The notes beneath the pieces are model-generated. The model was not told the origin of the DNA and did no database searches. It saw only the letters and a list, made by a program, of their open reading frames with translations. Shown piece after piece: positions 14,208-23,242 of a DNA stretch of 64,000 bases. Each line of letters begins with the position of its first letter. The first letter of the stretch is position 1. Source of the DNA: Chitinophagales bacterium (GTDB lineage: Bacteria > Bacteroidota > Bacteroidia > Chitinophagales > Saprospiraceae); contig JAAFJY010000021.1 in assembly GCA_013299105.1 (NCBI GenBank), forward strand, positions 62,001-126,000, given 5' to 3'. A program made the position numbers and the translations under genes.

Positions 14208-17200
14208 ATGAACCGAGCCATACTTACAAGTTTACTTTTTTGTGCCTGCATCGGCAGCCTTTGGGGCCAAATGCCCCAGGGACGCGACACCTTGTACGGC
14301 CACGAATGGATCCGTTTCAACCAAACTTATGCGGCGTTCAAAGTTGGCAAGGACGGCATTTATCGCATTCCGTCCAGCACTTTGGGCCAATTGAACCTGG
14401 GTGGGCAAGTGGGCAATCGCTACCAGCTTTTTTGTCGGGGGCAGGAGGTGCCGATCTATGTGTCATCGGGCGATGCGGTTTTGGGCACCGACGATTACCT
14501 AGAGTTCGTAGGGCACAAAAACCAAGGGGAAATGGACCGCTTCCTGTACCTAAAGCCCGATGTCGAACAACTGAACCCTTACTTCAGCCTGGTCAGCGAT
14601 ACCGCGACTTACTTTTTGACCATCGCTCCAGCCAATGCGCCGACTTTGCGCTACCGCGATCACAGCAACGATTTTGGGCCCAATACCCGGCCATTTAACT
14701 GGGGCTGGCGTACCGAAAGGCTGGTTTTTACCGACAAACACCACAACGCCACTTACGATTTTGAAGACCTGGTTACTTACTCCGATTATGACCAAGGCGA
14801 GGGTTATGCTGCTGATTTTCAGCAAAACCGACAAATCCAACTCAACCTGCCAGGCTACCTCAACGCCGGGGTGAATGCCCAACTCAAAGTGCGCTTGTTG
14901 GCCCCTTCCAAGCCCGAAAACGCCTTTCGCTTGCGCAGCCGCAGGACCGAGGCACCGCAAGACGGCAACGGGCAACTCGAAGTGAGCGATACCCTGCATT
15001 GGCACGAAACCCGCTTGTTTAGCCAAAACCTGGCCCCCAACGCCCAAAGTGCGAATATGCAAATCCAGTGGGAAGGCCGCCTGGCCATTTCTTTCGCCGA
15101 AATTCGCTACGCGGGCAACTTCAGCTTCAATCGAGCCAATTTTTTCCATTTTGAGCTTGAGCCCAATGCCCAAGCTAGCTGGTTGGAACTGCGCGACCTG
15201 CCCAATTCCGTCAATAATTTGGTGCTGTATGACCTCAAAAACCTCCAGCGGTTCATCCCTGAGAAAACTGCTGCGGGTTTTCGCTTCAGCCTGCCCGTAG
15301 GTAGCAATGCGCCTGAACTTTGGGCCGCTGGCCAGGAAGGAGGCATCACCCTGCTCACCCAAGGCCGCACGGTGCAAATGGAAGACTTCCGCAGCCTAAA
15401 CGCCAATTACCTGATCATCACCCACCCCAATTTGCGCCGAGATGACACGGGCCGCGACCAAGTAAATGAATACGCCACATACCGCAGCTCTCCAGCGGGA
15501 GGAAACTGGCGGGTACAGATCGTGGATGTCACTCAATTGTACGATGTTTTGGGTTACGGATTGGCCGATCACCCCCAAGCTTTGCGCAATCTGGGTGCTT
15601 TGCTGCGCAAAAACCGCCAGGCACCCCATATTTTTTTGCTGGGCCACGGCATGGAGTACCCCTTGCTGCGTGGTAGTGACCCCAGGGCCCGGGCCGAGCA
15701 ATTGATTCCTACTTTTGGTTCGCCCGGCTCGGACAACTTGCTGTTTTCGCCCTTGGGCCAGTTGGTGCCGTTTTTTCCAGTAGCCCGTTTGGCGGTGATC
15801 CAAGGCGCACAAGTCAAAAACTACCTCGACAAAGTCATCACTTACGAGCGCAGCCTATTGGCCCCACGCGATGCGGCCAGCCTGGCCTGGCGCAAAAGGG
15901 CCCTGCACATGGCGGGCGGCAGCGGAGGTGAAATCGGCATTTTCAATTTCCGCCTTGATCGGGCGGGGCAGGCTTTGAGCCAAAGTGGCTTCGGGGCCAG
16001 CATCCAGGCGGTCAGCAAGGAAAGTTCCGAAGCGGTGCAGGAAACAGTGTCAGATAAAGTCATCAACAGCCTCAATGCCGGGGTGGCCATCAAGACTTTT
16101 CTGGGGCACGGCGGGGTAGCCATGACCGATTTTGGCCTCGATGACCCCAATTTGTTTGAGCCCCAAGGGCGTTACCCACTCATTTTTTCGTTGGGATGTC
16201 TGACGGGCAAAACTTGTGATTTACAGCAAAGCCTCAGCGAGCGTTTTGTGCTGGAACCTCGCAAGGGCGGCATTGCATATGTGGCCACGGCAGGTTTTGC
16301 CAACGACGCGGCCCTGGAGTTTTTTCTCAAAGAATTTTACACCCAAATTGGTGGTAAAAACTTCCTTGGCACCTTGGGCCAGTCGATGCTGGAAGCCCGT
16401 AAAGTGCTGGAACGCGACGACAATTTCCTGCTGCGCAGCCTGGGCGAACAACTGGGCTACCACGGCGACCCAGCCCTGCGCATGAACCTCTACCAGGCCC
16501 CGGATTTTACGCCCGATTTCAGCAGCCTGAAGGTAGAACCAGGTTTGCCCAGGTTGGACCAGGACTCGTTCGAGGTCAGTTTCAAGGTACTCAACCTGGG
16601 CTGGAACAGCGGTGATTCGCTGCAAGTGAGCCTGCGCCGCATTTTGCCCGACAACAGCGAAAGCAAAATCCTACTGCGCCTCAAGCCCAATAATTACGAT
16701 ACCGAAGTGCGGGTAAAACTGCCTGTGGGCGGCAAAACTGCGGTAGGCCGCAACCGCATTTTGATCGAAGTCGATCCGGCCAACAAGATCAAAGAAGAAC
16801 CCAATCCCGAAGCCGAAAACAACAACCGCCTGCAGCAGAGTGGGGGAGTGGAAGGTACCGAATTCCTGGTCTCAGCAGATGATTACCGGGCACTTTTTCC
16901 ACCCGATTTGGGCATTGTGAACCCGCTGGGACCCAAAGGCAACGCCCTGACCATCAATGGTGCCGTGAGCGACCCACAGGCCAATGGACCGGAGTTTATG
17001 CTGGAACTCGACACTACGGCCCTGTTCAACAGCCCGGCGATCCTGCGACGCACTTTGCCCTTGAGCGGGGGCTTGTTGCAATTTGCCCCACCGCGTAATT
17101 TTTGGCAAAACCAGCGCAGCTACTATTGGCGTTTTCGACCCAGCAACAGCAACGATGAAAATGCTTGGCGGCAGGCTTCGTTTTTGTTGTCAAATAACTT

Positions 17201-19211
17201 TGCGCCGGGGTGGAACCAATCGCATTTTTTCCAGTTTGAAGGCAATGAATTCAAGGGCCTGGAATTGCAGTTGCCAACCCACAACCTGGGTTTTCAGACC
17301 AAATTCAATGGGGTAATCGCCGAGTCGATCGCTTTTGACAATGTTACCAGCAACGAGATCAGCCGCTTTTTGCTCAACAACCAGCAGTATTTCCGATCCA
17401 TCTATACCGATTTTTACGAAGCCTTGTGCATCGCGGTTTTTGACCCCGTTACCGGACAGCCCTGGTACAACAAATCGGAATTTGAATACGGTGAACTCGA
17501 CGCCGACCGTTGGGCGCACAGTTTTTACACCGCCACCCCTGCCCAGCGCCGCAACATTGTCAATTTCCTAGAAAATGTGGTACCAAAGGGGCATACGGTG
17601 CTGATTTTTGCCGCTTTCCGCGCCGAACGCTCGCTCAACCCGGAGCTCTGGGCCGCAGATTCCACCGTGTATGGCACCAATTTGTACCGGGTGTTGGAAA
17701 AACAAGGAGCCAAGCAAGTGCGCATCATGGCCCAACAAGGCAGCCTGCCTTACATTTTTGCTTATGTAAAAGACGAAAACCAGGTTTTGGCCGAAAGGAT
17801 TTCGACCACTGTCAAAGAAAAAGTGCTGGCTTCCTTCCGCATTCCTGAGCGCCTGCTCAATGGCCAGCAAACGACCCAACGCATTGGCCCGGCCAAGACT
17901 TGGTACGGCTTGCGCAAAAACTTGAAGCTAGACGGCCAAAAAGACCGGATCAAAATCCTGGTAAAAGGTTGGAATGTGGAAGACCAACTCCTGGAAGACT
18001 TGTTTGAAGTGGAAGACGCCCTAGACAGCATCTCGCTCAGTGAAGTCGATGCCCAGTTGTACCCTTACCTGGAGCTCGAAGCCCAGTTCAGCGATAGCCT
18101 CCAGCGCAGCCCGGGCTGGCTCCAACACTGGCGCGTACACTACGAAGGTTTTGGCGATGGGGCCATTCAGTTGAGCAAAACGGTAGCCAAAGACACCCTG
18201 CAAAAAGGTGAGTCTCTGACTTTACGCCTGCCGATCTACAATTTTGGCCAAGGTCGCCTGGATACCACCCGCCTGCGTTTCAGCCTGCTGGATGCGGCCA
18301 ATAACCGTACAGATTGGGAACGAAAAATCCCCGCCATTGCTTACCAAGACTCCTTTTTGCTGCGCGAATTGATTGAAACAAAGAATTTTCAAGGGGCTTA
18401 CCGCCTGATCGTAGAACTCAACCCATCGCAAAAACCACAGGAGTTGTACACCTGGAACAACCTGGGCCAACTCGGTTTTGTGGTCGAAACCGACTTGAAA
18501 GCGCCCTTGGTCGATGTCACTTTTGATGGTTTGCGCATTTTCAACCGCGACATTGTGGCCCCCAATCCCTTGATCCATATCCAGCTCAACGACGAAAATC
18601 GCTTTTTGCTCCTGCGCGATACCAGCGCTTTTGAAGTGAGTGTACTTACGCCCTCCCGCAAGACCATCCGCTTGCAATTTCGCAATGGCAATGCCCAGTT
18701 TTTCCCTTCCGATGGCCCTGGCCGCCCGGCCAAGGTGGAATGGCAGCCCGATTTTGTGGAAGATGGCGAATACACCCTCGTCGTTCGTGCCCGCGACGCC
18801 AGTGGCAACTTGGCCAACGGCGGCGCTTACCAGCTCAATTTCCGGATCATTCAAGAGCAGTCAATCAGCCAAATCTTGCCCTATCCCAACCCCTTTACCA
18901 TGTCTTGTCGTTTTGCCTACACCCTTACTGGGCGCGATGAACCCAGCCAGTTTTCGATGCAAATCATGACTGTATCGGGCCAAGTGGTGCGCAATGTGAG
19001 CCAGGCTGAGTTTGGAACCTTGCGCATTGGCAGCCACTTATCTGACTTTGTGTGGGATGGCCGCGACGATTATGGCGATTTATTGGCCAATGGGGTATAT
19101 CTTTATCGCATTCACGCCAGAGACCAGGAGGGCAAGTCCATCAAACTCTTTCAAAGCGAGGCTGATGCTTACTTCAAGCAGGGTTTTGGTAAAATTGTGA
19201 TTTTGCGATGA
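14208..19211 (+). CDS. porU2: PorU2-like type IX secretion sortase (peptidase C25, gingipain family)
   Basis: 1667 residues with a signal peptide (MNRAILTSLLFCACIGSLWG). The C25 caspase-like domain covers about residues 390-770: FLGHGGVAMTDFG gives catalytic His634 and IFSLGCLTGKTCD gives nucleophile Cys664, 30 residues apart as in gingipains. Ig-like and CARDB-like stretches follow. The C-terminus (about 1570-1667: LPYPNPFTMSCRFAYTLTG, VWDGRDDYGDLLANGVYLYR) is a FlgD-type Ig fold like that of T9SS proteins. PorU cleaves the C-terminal signal of T9SS cargo at the cell surface and links it to A-LPS. This protein is about 500 residues longer than classical PorU, which fits the PorU2 subgroup. 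It overlaps the next gene by 4 bp. Confidence 0.85.
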   Translation: MNRAILTSLLFCACIGSLWGQMPQGRDTLYGHEWIRFNQTYAAFKVGKDGIYRIPSSTLGQLNLGGQVGNRYQLFCRGQEVPIYVSSGDAVLGTDDYLEFVGHKNQGEMDRFLYLKPDVEQLNPYFSLVSDTATYFLTIAPANAPTLRYRDHSNDFGPNTRPFNWGWRTERLVFTDKHHNATYDFEDLVTYSDYDQGEGYAADFQQNRQIQLNLPGYLNAGVNAQLKVRLLAPSKPENAFRLRSRRTEAPQDGNGQLEVSDTLHWHETRLFSQNLAPNAQSANMQIQWEGRLAISFAEIRYAGNFSFNRANFFHFELEPNAQASWLELRDLPNSVNNLVLYDLKNLQRFIPEKTAAGFRFSLPVGSNAPELWAAGQEGGITLLTQGRTVQMEDFRSLNANYLIITHPNLRRDDTGRDQVNEYATYRSSPAGGNWRVQIVDVTQLYDVLGYGLADHPQALRNLGALLRKNRQAPHIFLLGHGMEYPLLRGSDPRARAEQLIPTFGSPGSDNLLFSPLGQLVPFFPVARLAVIQGAQVKNYLDKVITYERSLLAPRDAASLAWRKRALHMAGGSGGEIGIFNFRLDRAGQALSQSGFGASIQAVSKESSEAVQETVSDKVINSLNAGVAIKTFLGHGGVAMTDFGLDDPNLFEPQGRYPLIFSLGCLTGKTCDLQQSLSERFVLEPRKGGIAYVATAGFANDAALEFFLKEFYTQIGGKNFLGTLGQSMLEARKVLERDDNFLLRSLGEQLGYHGDPALRMNLYQAPDFTPDFSSLKVEPGLPRLDQDSFEVSFKVLNLGWNSGDSLQVSLRRILPDNSESKILLRLKPNNYDTEVRVKLPVGGKTAVGRNRILIEVDPANKIKEEPNPEAENNNRLQQSGGVEGTEFLVSADDYRALFPPDLGIVNPLGPKGNALTINGAVSDPQANGPEFMLELDTTALFNSPAILRRTLPLSGGLLQFAPPRNFWQNQRSYYWRFRPSNSNDENAWRQASFLLSNNFAPGWNQSHFFQFEGNEFKGLELQLPTHNLGFQTKFNGVIAESIAFDNVTSNEISRFLLNNQQYFRSIYTDFYEALCIAVFDPVTGQPWYNKSEFEYGELDADRWAHSFYTATPAQRRNIVNFLENVVPKGHTVLIFAAFRAERSLNPELWAADSTVYGTNLYRVLEKQGAKQVRIMAQQGSLPYIFAYVKDENQVLAERISTTVKEKVLASFRIPERLLNGQQTTQRIGPAKTWYGLRKNLKLDGQKDRIKILVKGWNVEDQLLEDLFEVEDALDSISLSEVDAQLYPYLELEAQFSDSLQRSPGWLQHWRVHYEGFGDGAIQLSKTVAKDTLQKGESLTLRLPIYNFGQGRLDTTRLRFSLLDAANNRTDWERKIPAIAYQDSFLLRELIETKNFQGAYRLIVELNPSQKPQELYTWNNLGQLGFVVETDLKAPLVDVTFDGLRIFNRDIVAPNPLIHIQLNDENRFLLLRDTSAFEVSVLTPSRKTIRLQFRNGNAQFFPSDGPGRPAKVEWQPDFVEDGEYTLVVRARDASGNLANGGAYQLNFRIIQEQSISQILPYPNPFTMSCRFAYTLTGRDEPSQFSMQIMTVSGQVVRNVSQAEFGTLRIGSHLSDFVWDGRDDYGDLLANGVYLYRIHARDQEGKSIKLFQSEADAYFKQGFGKIVILR

Positions 19212-20440
19212 TTGCTATTTTATTCCGCCTGTTTACGGCCTCACTTTGCCTGCTCACGCTGGTCAATACGCCGCAGTTTGGGCCGCAGTTGCAAATCAGC
19301 GAAGGCTTGTTTGTGCTCCTTAGCCTGAGCGTTTTGCCCGATTTTTTGAAAAAATTCAAGGAATTGTGGCGCTTTGATGGCACCGACCTAGGCGTTGGGT
19401 TGGTATTTTTGGGTGCGCTGATCGCCAATCTTCGGCAGGATCATTTCTTGGGTATCGCCGCCAGTGCTTACCTGGTAGGCATCTATTTTGTGAGCAGTCG
19501 GATGCTGCGCTTGGGGGTGATCAATTATTATGTTGTGTATTTAGGTATTAGAGATTTGGGCATTTTGAGCATTGTTATTGCCTTGGTAAGCCCTTTTGTT
19601 TCTTTTTTGGACCTGCGCGAGCTCAAATACCTGCCGTTTATTGGGGAGGTTTGGCGCAGTAAAGGATTTTTTCCTACACCTTCTTTGCAGGCCAGTGTTT
19701 TATTGCTGGTCTTTTTTGTAACAACCCGCTGGCCAATTCCCAATTTGAAAATATTTATGGGCGTAATCCTTGGCTCGTTTTTTACTTTAGCTAAATCATT
19801 GTACCCGGTCTTGTTGGCCATTGTTTTGATGCCGTTAGCTAAAAATAGAACCTGGCTCCTATTTTTTGTTGTTTTTATCAGCTACATGTTCCTAACTCAC
19901 TTTATTCCCTTGCCAAGTGAATTGTCCAAGCGGCCTGAATATGTGGGTAGTCAAGTGTTGGTGAAAAATGAGTCTTTCCAAATCCTTAGTACCAAGTATT
20001 GGGATTTGAAAAAACGCCTCTTTCAATGCTTGCCGGAGAGCATGGTTTGGGGCTTGGGAGACGATGGCTTTGTCAAGTGGCAACAAAAAAAGTACCCGCG
20101 TGAACAAGATTACCTGGAGCCACATTGCACCTATCTGAGGGTGCTGGTCGAATGGGGGGTGCTGGCTGGAATAGGTCTTTTTATTGTTTTGCTGACTTCT
20201 TTTGCCAGCGGTTCGCATGAAAAATACGTGACTGAAGAAATCGGAGAAAAACCCATCGACGAACATGAATACGTGAGTAATTTGATGTTGGGCCTCACTT
20301 TTTTTCTGTTTTACGGTTTGATCGAAATGTTCAACATGGACATCTTGCATTTCCGCCATTGGTGGCTGTCCATTGGAATCCTCAATGGTTTGAAATATGT
20401 CTTACCCCACTCCGAAGAAAAAATACCAGACCTGGGCTGA
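19208..20440 (+). CDS. O-antigen ligase/polymerase-like membrane protein
   Basis: 410 residues with about ten to eleven hydrophobic segments. Between helices near residue 275 it reads MVWGLGDDGFVKW and then EPHCTYLRVLVEWGVLAGIG, the layout of the WaaL/Wzy (O-antigen ligase) superfamily, whose large periplasmic loop and H-N/C-T-Y-L...E-x-G motif precede the last helices. Such proteins join or polymerise glycans on lipid carriers. ATG overlaps the sortase stop (ATGA), so translation is probably coupled, which suggests a role in making or attaching the glycolipid used by the sortase (inference). Its 3' end overlaps the following gene by 44 bp. Family assignment is by pattern only. Confidence 0.6.
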   Translation: MIAILFRLFTASLCLLTLVNTPQFGPQLQISEGLFVLLSLSVLPDFLKKFKELWRFDGTDLGVGLVFLGALIANLRQDHFLGIAASAYLVGIYFVSSRMLRLGVINYYVVYLGIRDLGILSIVIALVSPFVSFLDLRELKYLPFIGEVWRSKGFFPTPSLQASVLLLVFFVTTRWPIPNLKIFMGVILGSFFTLAKSLYPVLLAIVLMPLAKNRTWLLFFVVFISYMFLTHFIPLPSELSKRPEYVGSQVLVKNESFQILSTKYWDLKKRLFQCLPESMVWGLGDDGFVKWQQKKYPREQDYLEPHCTYLRVLVEWGVLAGIGLFIVLLTSFASGSHEKYVTEEIGEKPIDEHEYVSNLMLGLTFFLFYGLIEMFNMDILHFRHWWLSIGILNGLKYVLPHSEEKIPDLG

Positions 20441-21308
20441 AAACTGTCCAAGTCTCCCTATTTTCCATCAGCCCCGGTACCTGGATGCAGTGGCAGGCGA
20501 GGATTGGGACCTGGCTTTGTCTTTAGATGGCAATGGCCAAATACGTGGTGCGATGCCTCTTGTCATGCGGCCAAAATGGGGCTTCCCTGCTTATGATTTG
20601 CCGCCGATGACCCCTTATCTCGGCCCCTGGCTCGATTTTCCAGTCGATTTAAAAACGGTAGCCCGACAAAAATGGACCGCCGAAGTACTGGGTGATTTGG
20701 CCAAGCAAGTGCCAAAATCTTTTCGTTTTCAACAAAAATGGCACCCCGACGCGCCGCCTTGTATGGCTTTCAAGCAAGCGGGGTTTCAAACGCTGGTCGA
20801 TTTCACTTACCGCCTGGATTTGAAGCAAAGTGTGGATCAAATTTGGGAAAAATTCAGCCCGGAGCTGCGCAACAACATCCGGCAGGCGCAGGAAAAACTA
20901 CACTTGCAGCAGTCTGATGACTTTGAGACATTCTTCCAGCTCCACGAAGCTACCTTGAACCGAAAATTGATCAACACAGCCCGGCCTTTGTCCCAGAACT
21001 TGGACCAAGCCCTCAGCGAGCACCAGGCCCGTCGTATTTTTCTAGCCAAAGATTCCGAAACTGGTCAGGCTCAAGCCGCCATTTACCTGGTTTTTGACCA
21101 AACATGCGTGTACTACCTGGCCAGCGGCCGTTTGGCGAGTGCCCATGCAGGGGCAGTTGCGGCTTTGCTTTGGCAAGCGCTGCAAGCGGCTTGTGGGCGA
21201 TTTGATTTTTTTGATTTTGAAGGTTCGTATTTGCCTGCGGTAGAGAAATTTTTCCGGCAGTTTGGGGGAGAGATGTGGCCTGCTTGGGTGGTAAAGCGGT
21301 ATTGGTGA
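20397..21308 (+). CDS. FemAB/BioF2-like GNAT acyltransferase
   Basis: 303 residues. KIW/QTWAEN..LPIFHQPRYLDAV at the start is typical of this family. FSPELRNNIRQAQEKL is the basic segment before the second acetyltransferase fold. YLASGRLASAHAGAVAALLW and FDFFDFEGS-YLPAVEKFFRQF are the C-terminal GNAT-type blocks. Related proteins use acyl-CoA or aminoacyl donors in cell-envelope or glycan modification. It starts inside the upstream gene (44-bp overlap), so the three genes 14208-21308 form one tight operon. The exact reaction is unknown. The short gap 21309-21427 contains spaced TTCAACT repeats and no clear terminator. Confidence 0.7.
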   Translation: MSYPTPKKKYQTWAENCPSLPIFHQPRYLDAVAGEDWDLALSLDGNGQIRGAMPLVMRPKWGFPAYDLPPMTPYLGPWLDFPVDLKTVARQKWTAEVLGDLAKQVPKSFRFQQKWHPDAPPCMAFKQAGFQTLVDFTYRLDLKQSVDQIWEKFSPELRNNIRQAQEKLHLQQSDDFETFFQLHEATLNRKLINTARPLSQNLDQALSEHQARRIFLAKDSETGQAQAAIYLVFDQTCVYYLASGRLASAHAGAVAALLWQALQAACGRFDFFDFEGSYLPAVEKFFRQFGGEMWPAWVVKRYW

Positions 21309-21427
21309 GGAGCTTCGTCAAGGTCTAAAACTGAGGATTTGGCTTTCAGACCACAGGCTTAGAGCTGGTTCTAAAATCACAATCGAAGCCCCACTTTTCA
21401 ACATTGCAACCCTTCAACTTTCAACTC

Positions 21428-23242
21428 CTATGTCAGCAAATACCCAAATTCCTGCAAACGCCTTTTGAAGGCTGCATTGTTGGCCTTGGGCACCAGGATA
21501 TGGTAGTTCTCCGCTTTGATGACCAGGTTTTTCAAGACCGGATCTTGGGCGATGAGCTGGATGAGGGTCTTGTTGGCAGCGGGGATTTTGTACAAACTCA
21601 TTTCACCAGCCTTCTCAAAAGGATTCATTTTTTGCTGCAACTCCACGAGAAACTGCTCCCAGTTGGGTGGCAGCTCGGTTTTGAGCAGTTGGCGGAAGAG
21701 TATGATTTTGCTGTCCAATTCAGACTTGGAGCGGATGTTTTTTAAGAAAATCTGGCTGTCGCTGCGGTAGCGGTTGGGGCTGATTTTTTCGGCGTAAGGG
21801 GCCAAAATGCCCGCCATGCCGCTCTCCGGGCCGTCGATGGTGATGAGTAGGGTTTCGGGTGAGAGGGTCATCCCACCTTTGGAGCTAATTTGGAGCTCGT
21901 AATTGTTACTCAGGCCGCAAACGTAATCTCCTAAAGGGGTTCTTTTTACCGCCTTCAAGCCATCCCACGCCGAGTAGGCATCGACACCAATTTCTCCTTT
22001 CACCTCATCGTAGGCCAATTCACAAAGCCCCATTGCTGCAAAAAGGAAAAAGGCACCTTTTAAAATGGGTAATTCAATGGCTTGACGGTAAGTCGTATCA
22101 TTGATGTATTTTCTATCTTCGTTGTACCGCTTAAGGGCCTTTTCTTCTATGTCAAGCTCAAAATAAAGTTTTTCATCGGCAATTGAAAGAGATACCCCCT
22201 TCAAATTGATCAACAGAAACTTTGTATGTTGCTCGATTCGGTTCATATCGACCCAAGCCTCGCCAGGTAGCTTTCCTAACAAATCCAGTAATGCCGCCTC
22301 GACCTTATTGAGGTAATACAAATCGACATTTCCCATGCCTTTCAAATCAGGGAGCAAGGCAGCTGCGGTATAGGTTTTATTTTTGAATAGGCTATTGAAA
22401 TAAGTCTGGATCGTAGCAGCCTGGTCAATAGAGGTTTTTTGGGGCCAATGATAGATTAGGGTAGCAAGGATATTGGTGCGTAGAAATTTGTGCTGTTTTT
22501 TAGACGCTTCGGGAAAAAACTCGCGCAACTGCAAATTGCGATGAATCTTACTCAAACCAGTAGCAGCTGGACGTTCTTTGACGGTAAAATCAATTTGTTT
22601 TTGTTTATAGTAAGTGTACAATCTGGGCAGCTCAGCCATGATACTTGCTTCGGCATCCAGATACTGGAATTCAGTAGCTGGTGCTTCTTGCATCCCAATC
22701 AGTTTTGCTGATTCAGGTAAATCGTAGTATTTGGCAATAACGCTGCGTAGTCCAAAGGGCAAAACAAATCGCGCACTATCCATGCTGGTAGCATAGTAGC
22801 TATCAGTACTAAGTAAAAGTTGATACTCCTCACGTATGTCACTGTAATAAAAATACGAGCGAAGAGGATCTTTACCTGAGGCGAAAATACTGATCTTATA
22901 CTCTTTTATTGCATCATTAATTTTTATGGTATTTTCCCAAATCAATTGTTCCCAGATTATTTTTATCGTTGGAGGTAAGGACTCTAAAAACAAGTAGTAC
23001 AAATTGCGGGTACTAAAGGGTAAAAAACACAAATTAGCCAACTTTTCTCGGCTGAGTGAGCCACTTTTAATCACCCACTGGTCAAAATCAAAGTCAGCCG
23101 AGTGCTCTTGTTTGATGATTGCTGCATGTTTTTTGCAAAACTTGACTGCAACTTGGCGAAGGGTTTTCTGCTGATAACTTCGACCTGCTTGGCCCAATGC
23201 TTCCCAAGCTAAACTTTCGTATGCTTTCTTGCTCTGTTTCAT
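21428..23242 (-). CDS. Uncharacterised partner of the SNF2 ATPase (XPB/Ssl2-like C-terminal domain)
   Basis: 604 residues, not a known named protein. The N-terminal 450 residues are helical with no motif I recognise, except WDGLKAVKRTPLGDYVCG, which looks like a winged-helix end. The C-terminal 150 residues (ITIDGPESGMAGILAPYAEK, NRYRSDSQIFLKNI, ELPPNWEQFLVELQ, LVIKAENYHILVP, LQEFGY) follow the pattern of the XPB/Ssl2-type helicase-associated domain (xxFAExxSxxxYRxTxxSL..LPxxVxxxLxxW). No Walker motifs are present. The ATG overlaps the SNF2 stop by 4 bp, so the two are coupled and probably act together. Function unknown; a DNA repair or defence role is a guess. Confidence 0.55.
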   Translation of the reverse strand: MKQSKKAYESLAWEALGQAGRSYQQKTLRQVAVKFCKKHAAIIKQEHSADFDFDQWVIKSGSLSREKLANLCFLPFSTRNLYYLFLESLPPTIKIIWEQLIWENTIKINDAIKEYKISIFASGKDPLRSYFYYSDIREEYQLLLSTDSYYATSMDSARFVLPFGLRSVIAKYYDLPESAKLIGMQEAPATEFQYLDAEASIMAELPRLYTYYKQKQIDFTVKERPAATGLSKIHRNLQLREFFPEASKKQHKFLRTNILATLIYHWPQKTSIDQAATIQTYFNSLFKNKTYTAAALLPDLKGMGNVDLYYLNKVEAALLDLLGKLPGEAWVDMNRIEQHTKFLLINLKGVSLSIADEKLYFELDIEEKALKRYNEDRKYINDTTYRQAIELPILKGAFFLFAAMGLCELAYDEVKGEIGVDAYSAWDGLKAVKRTPLGDYVCGLSNNYELQISSKGGMTLSPETLLITIDGPESGMAGILAPYAEKISPNRYRSDSQIFLKNIRSKSELDSKIILFRQLLKTELPPNWEQFLVELQQKMNPFEKAGEMSLYKIPAANKTLIQLIAQDPVLKNLVIKAENYHILVPKANNAAFKRRLQEFGYLLT

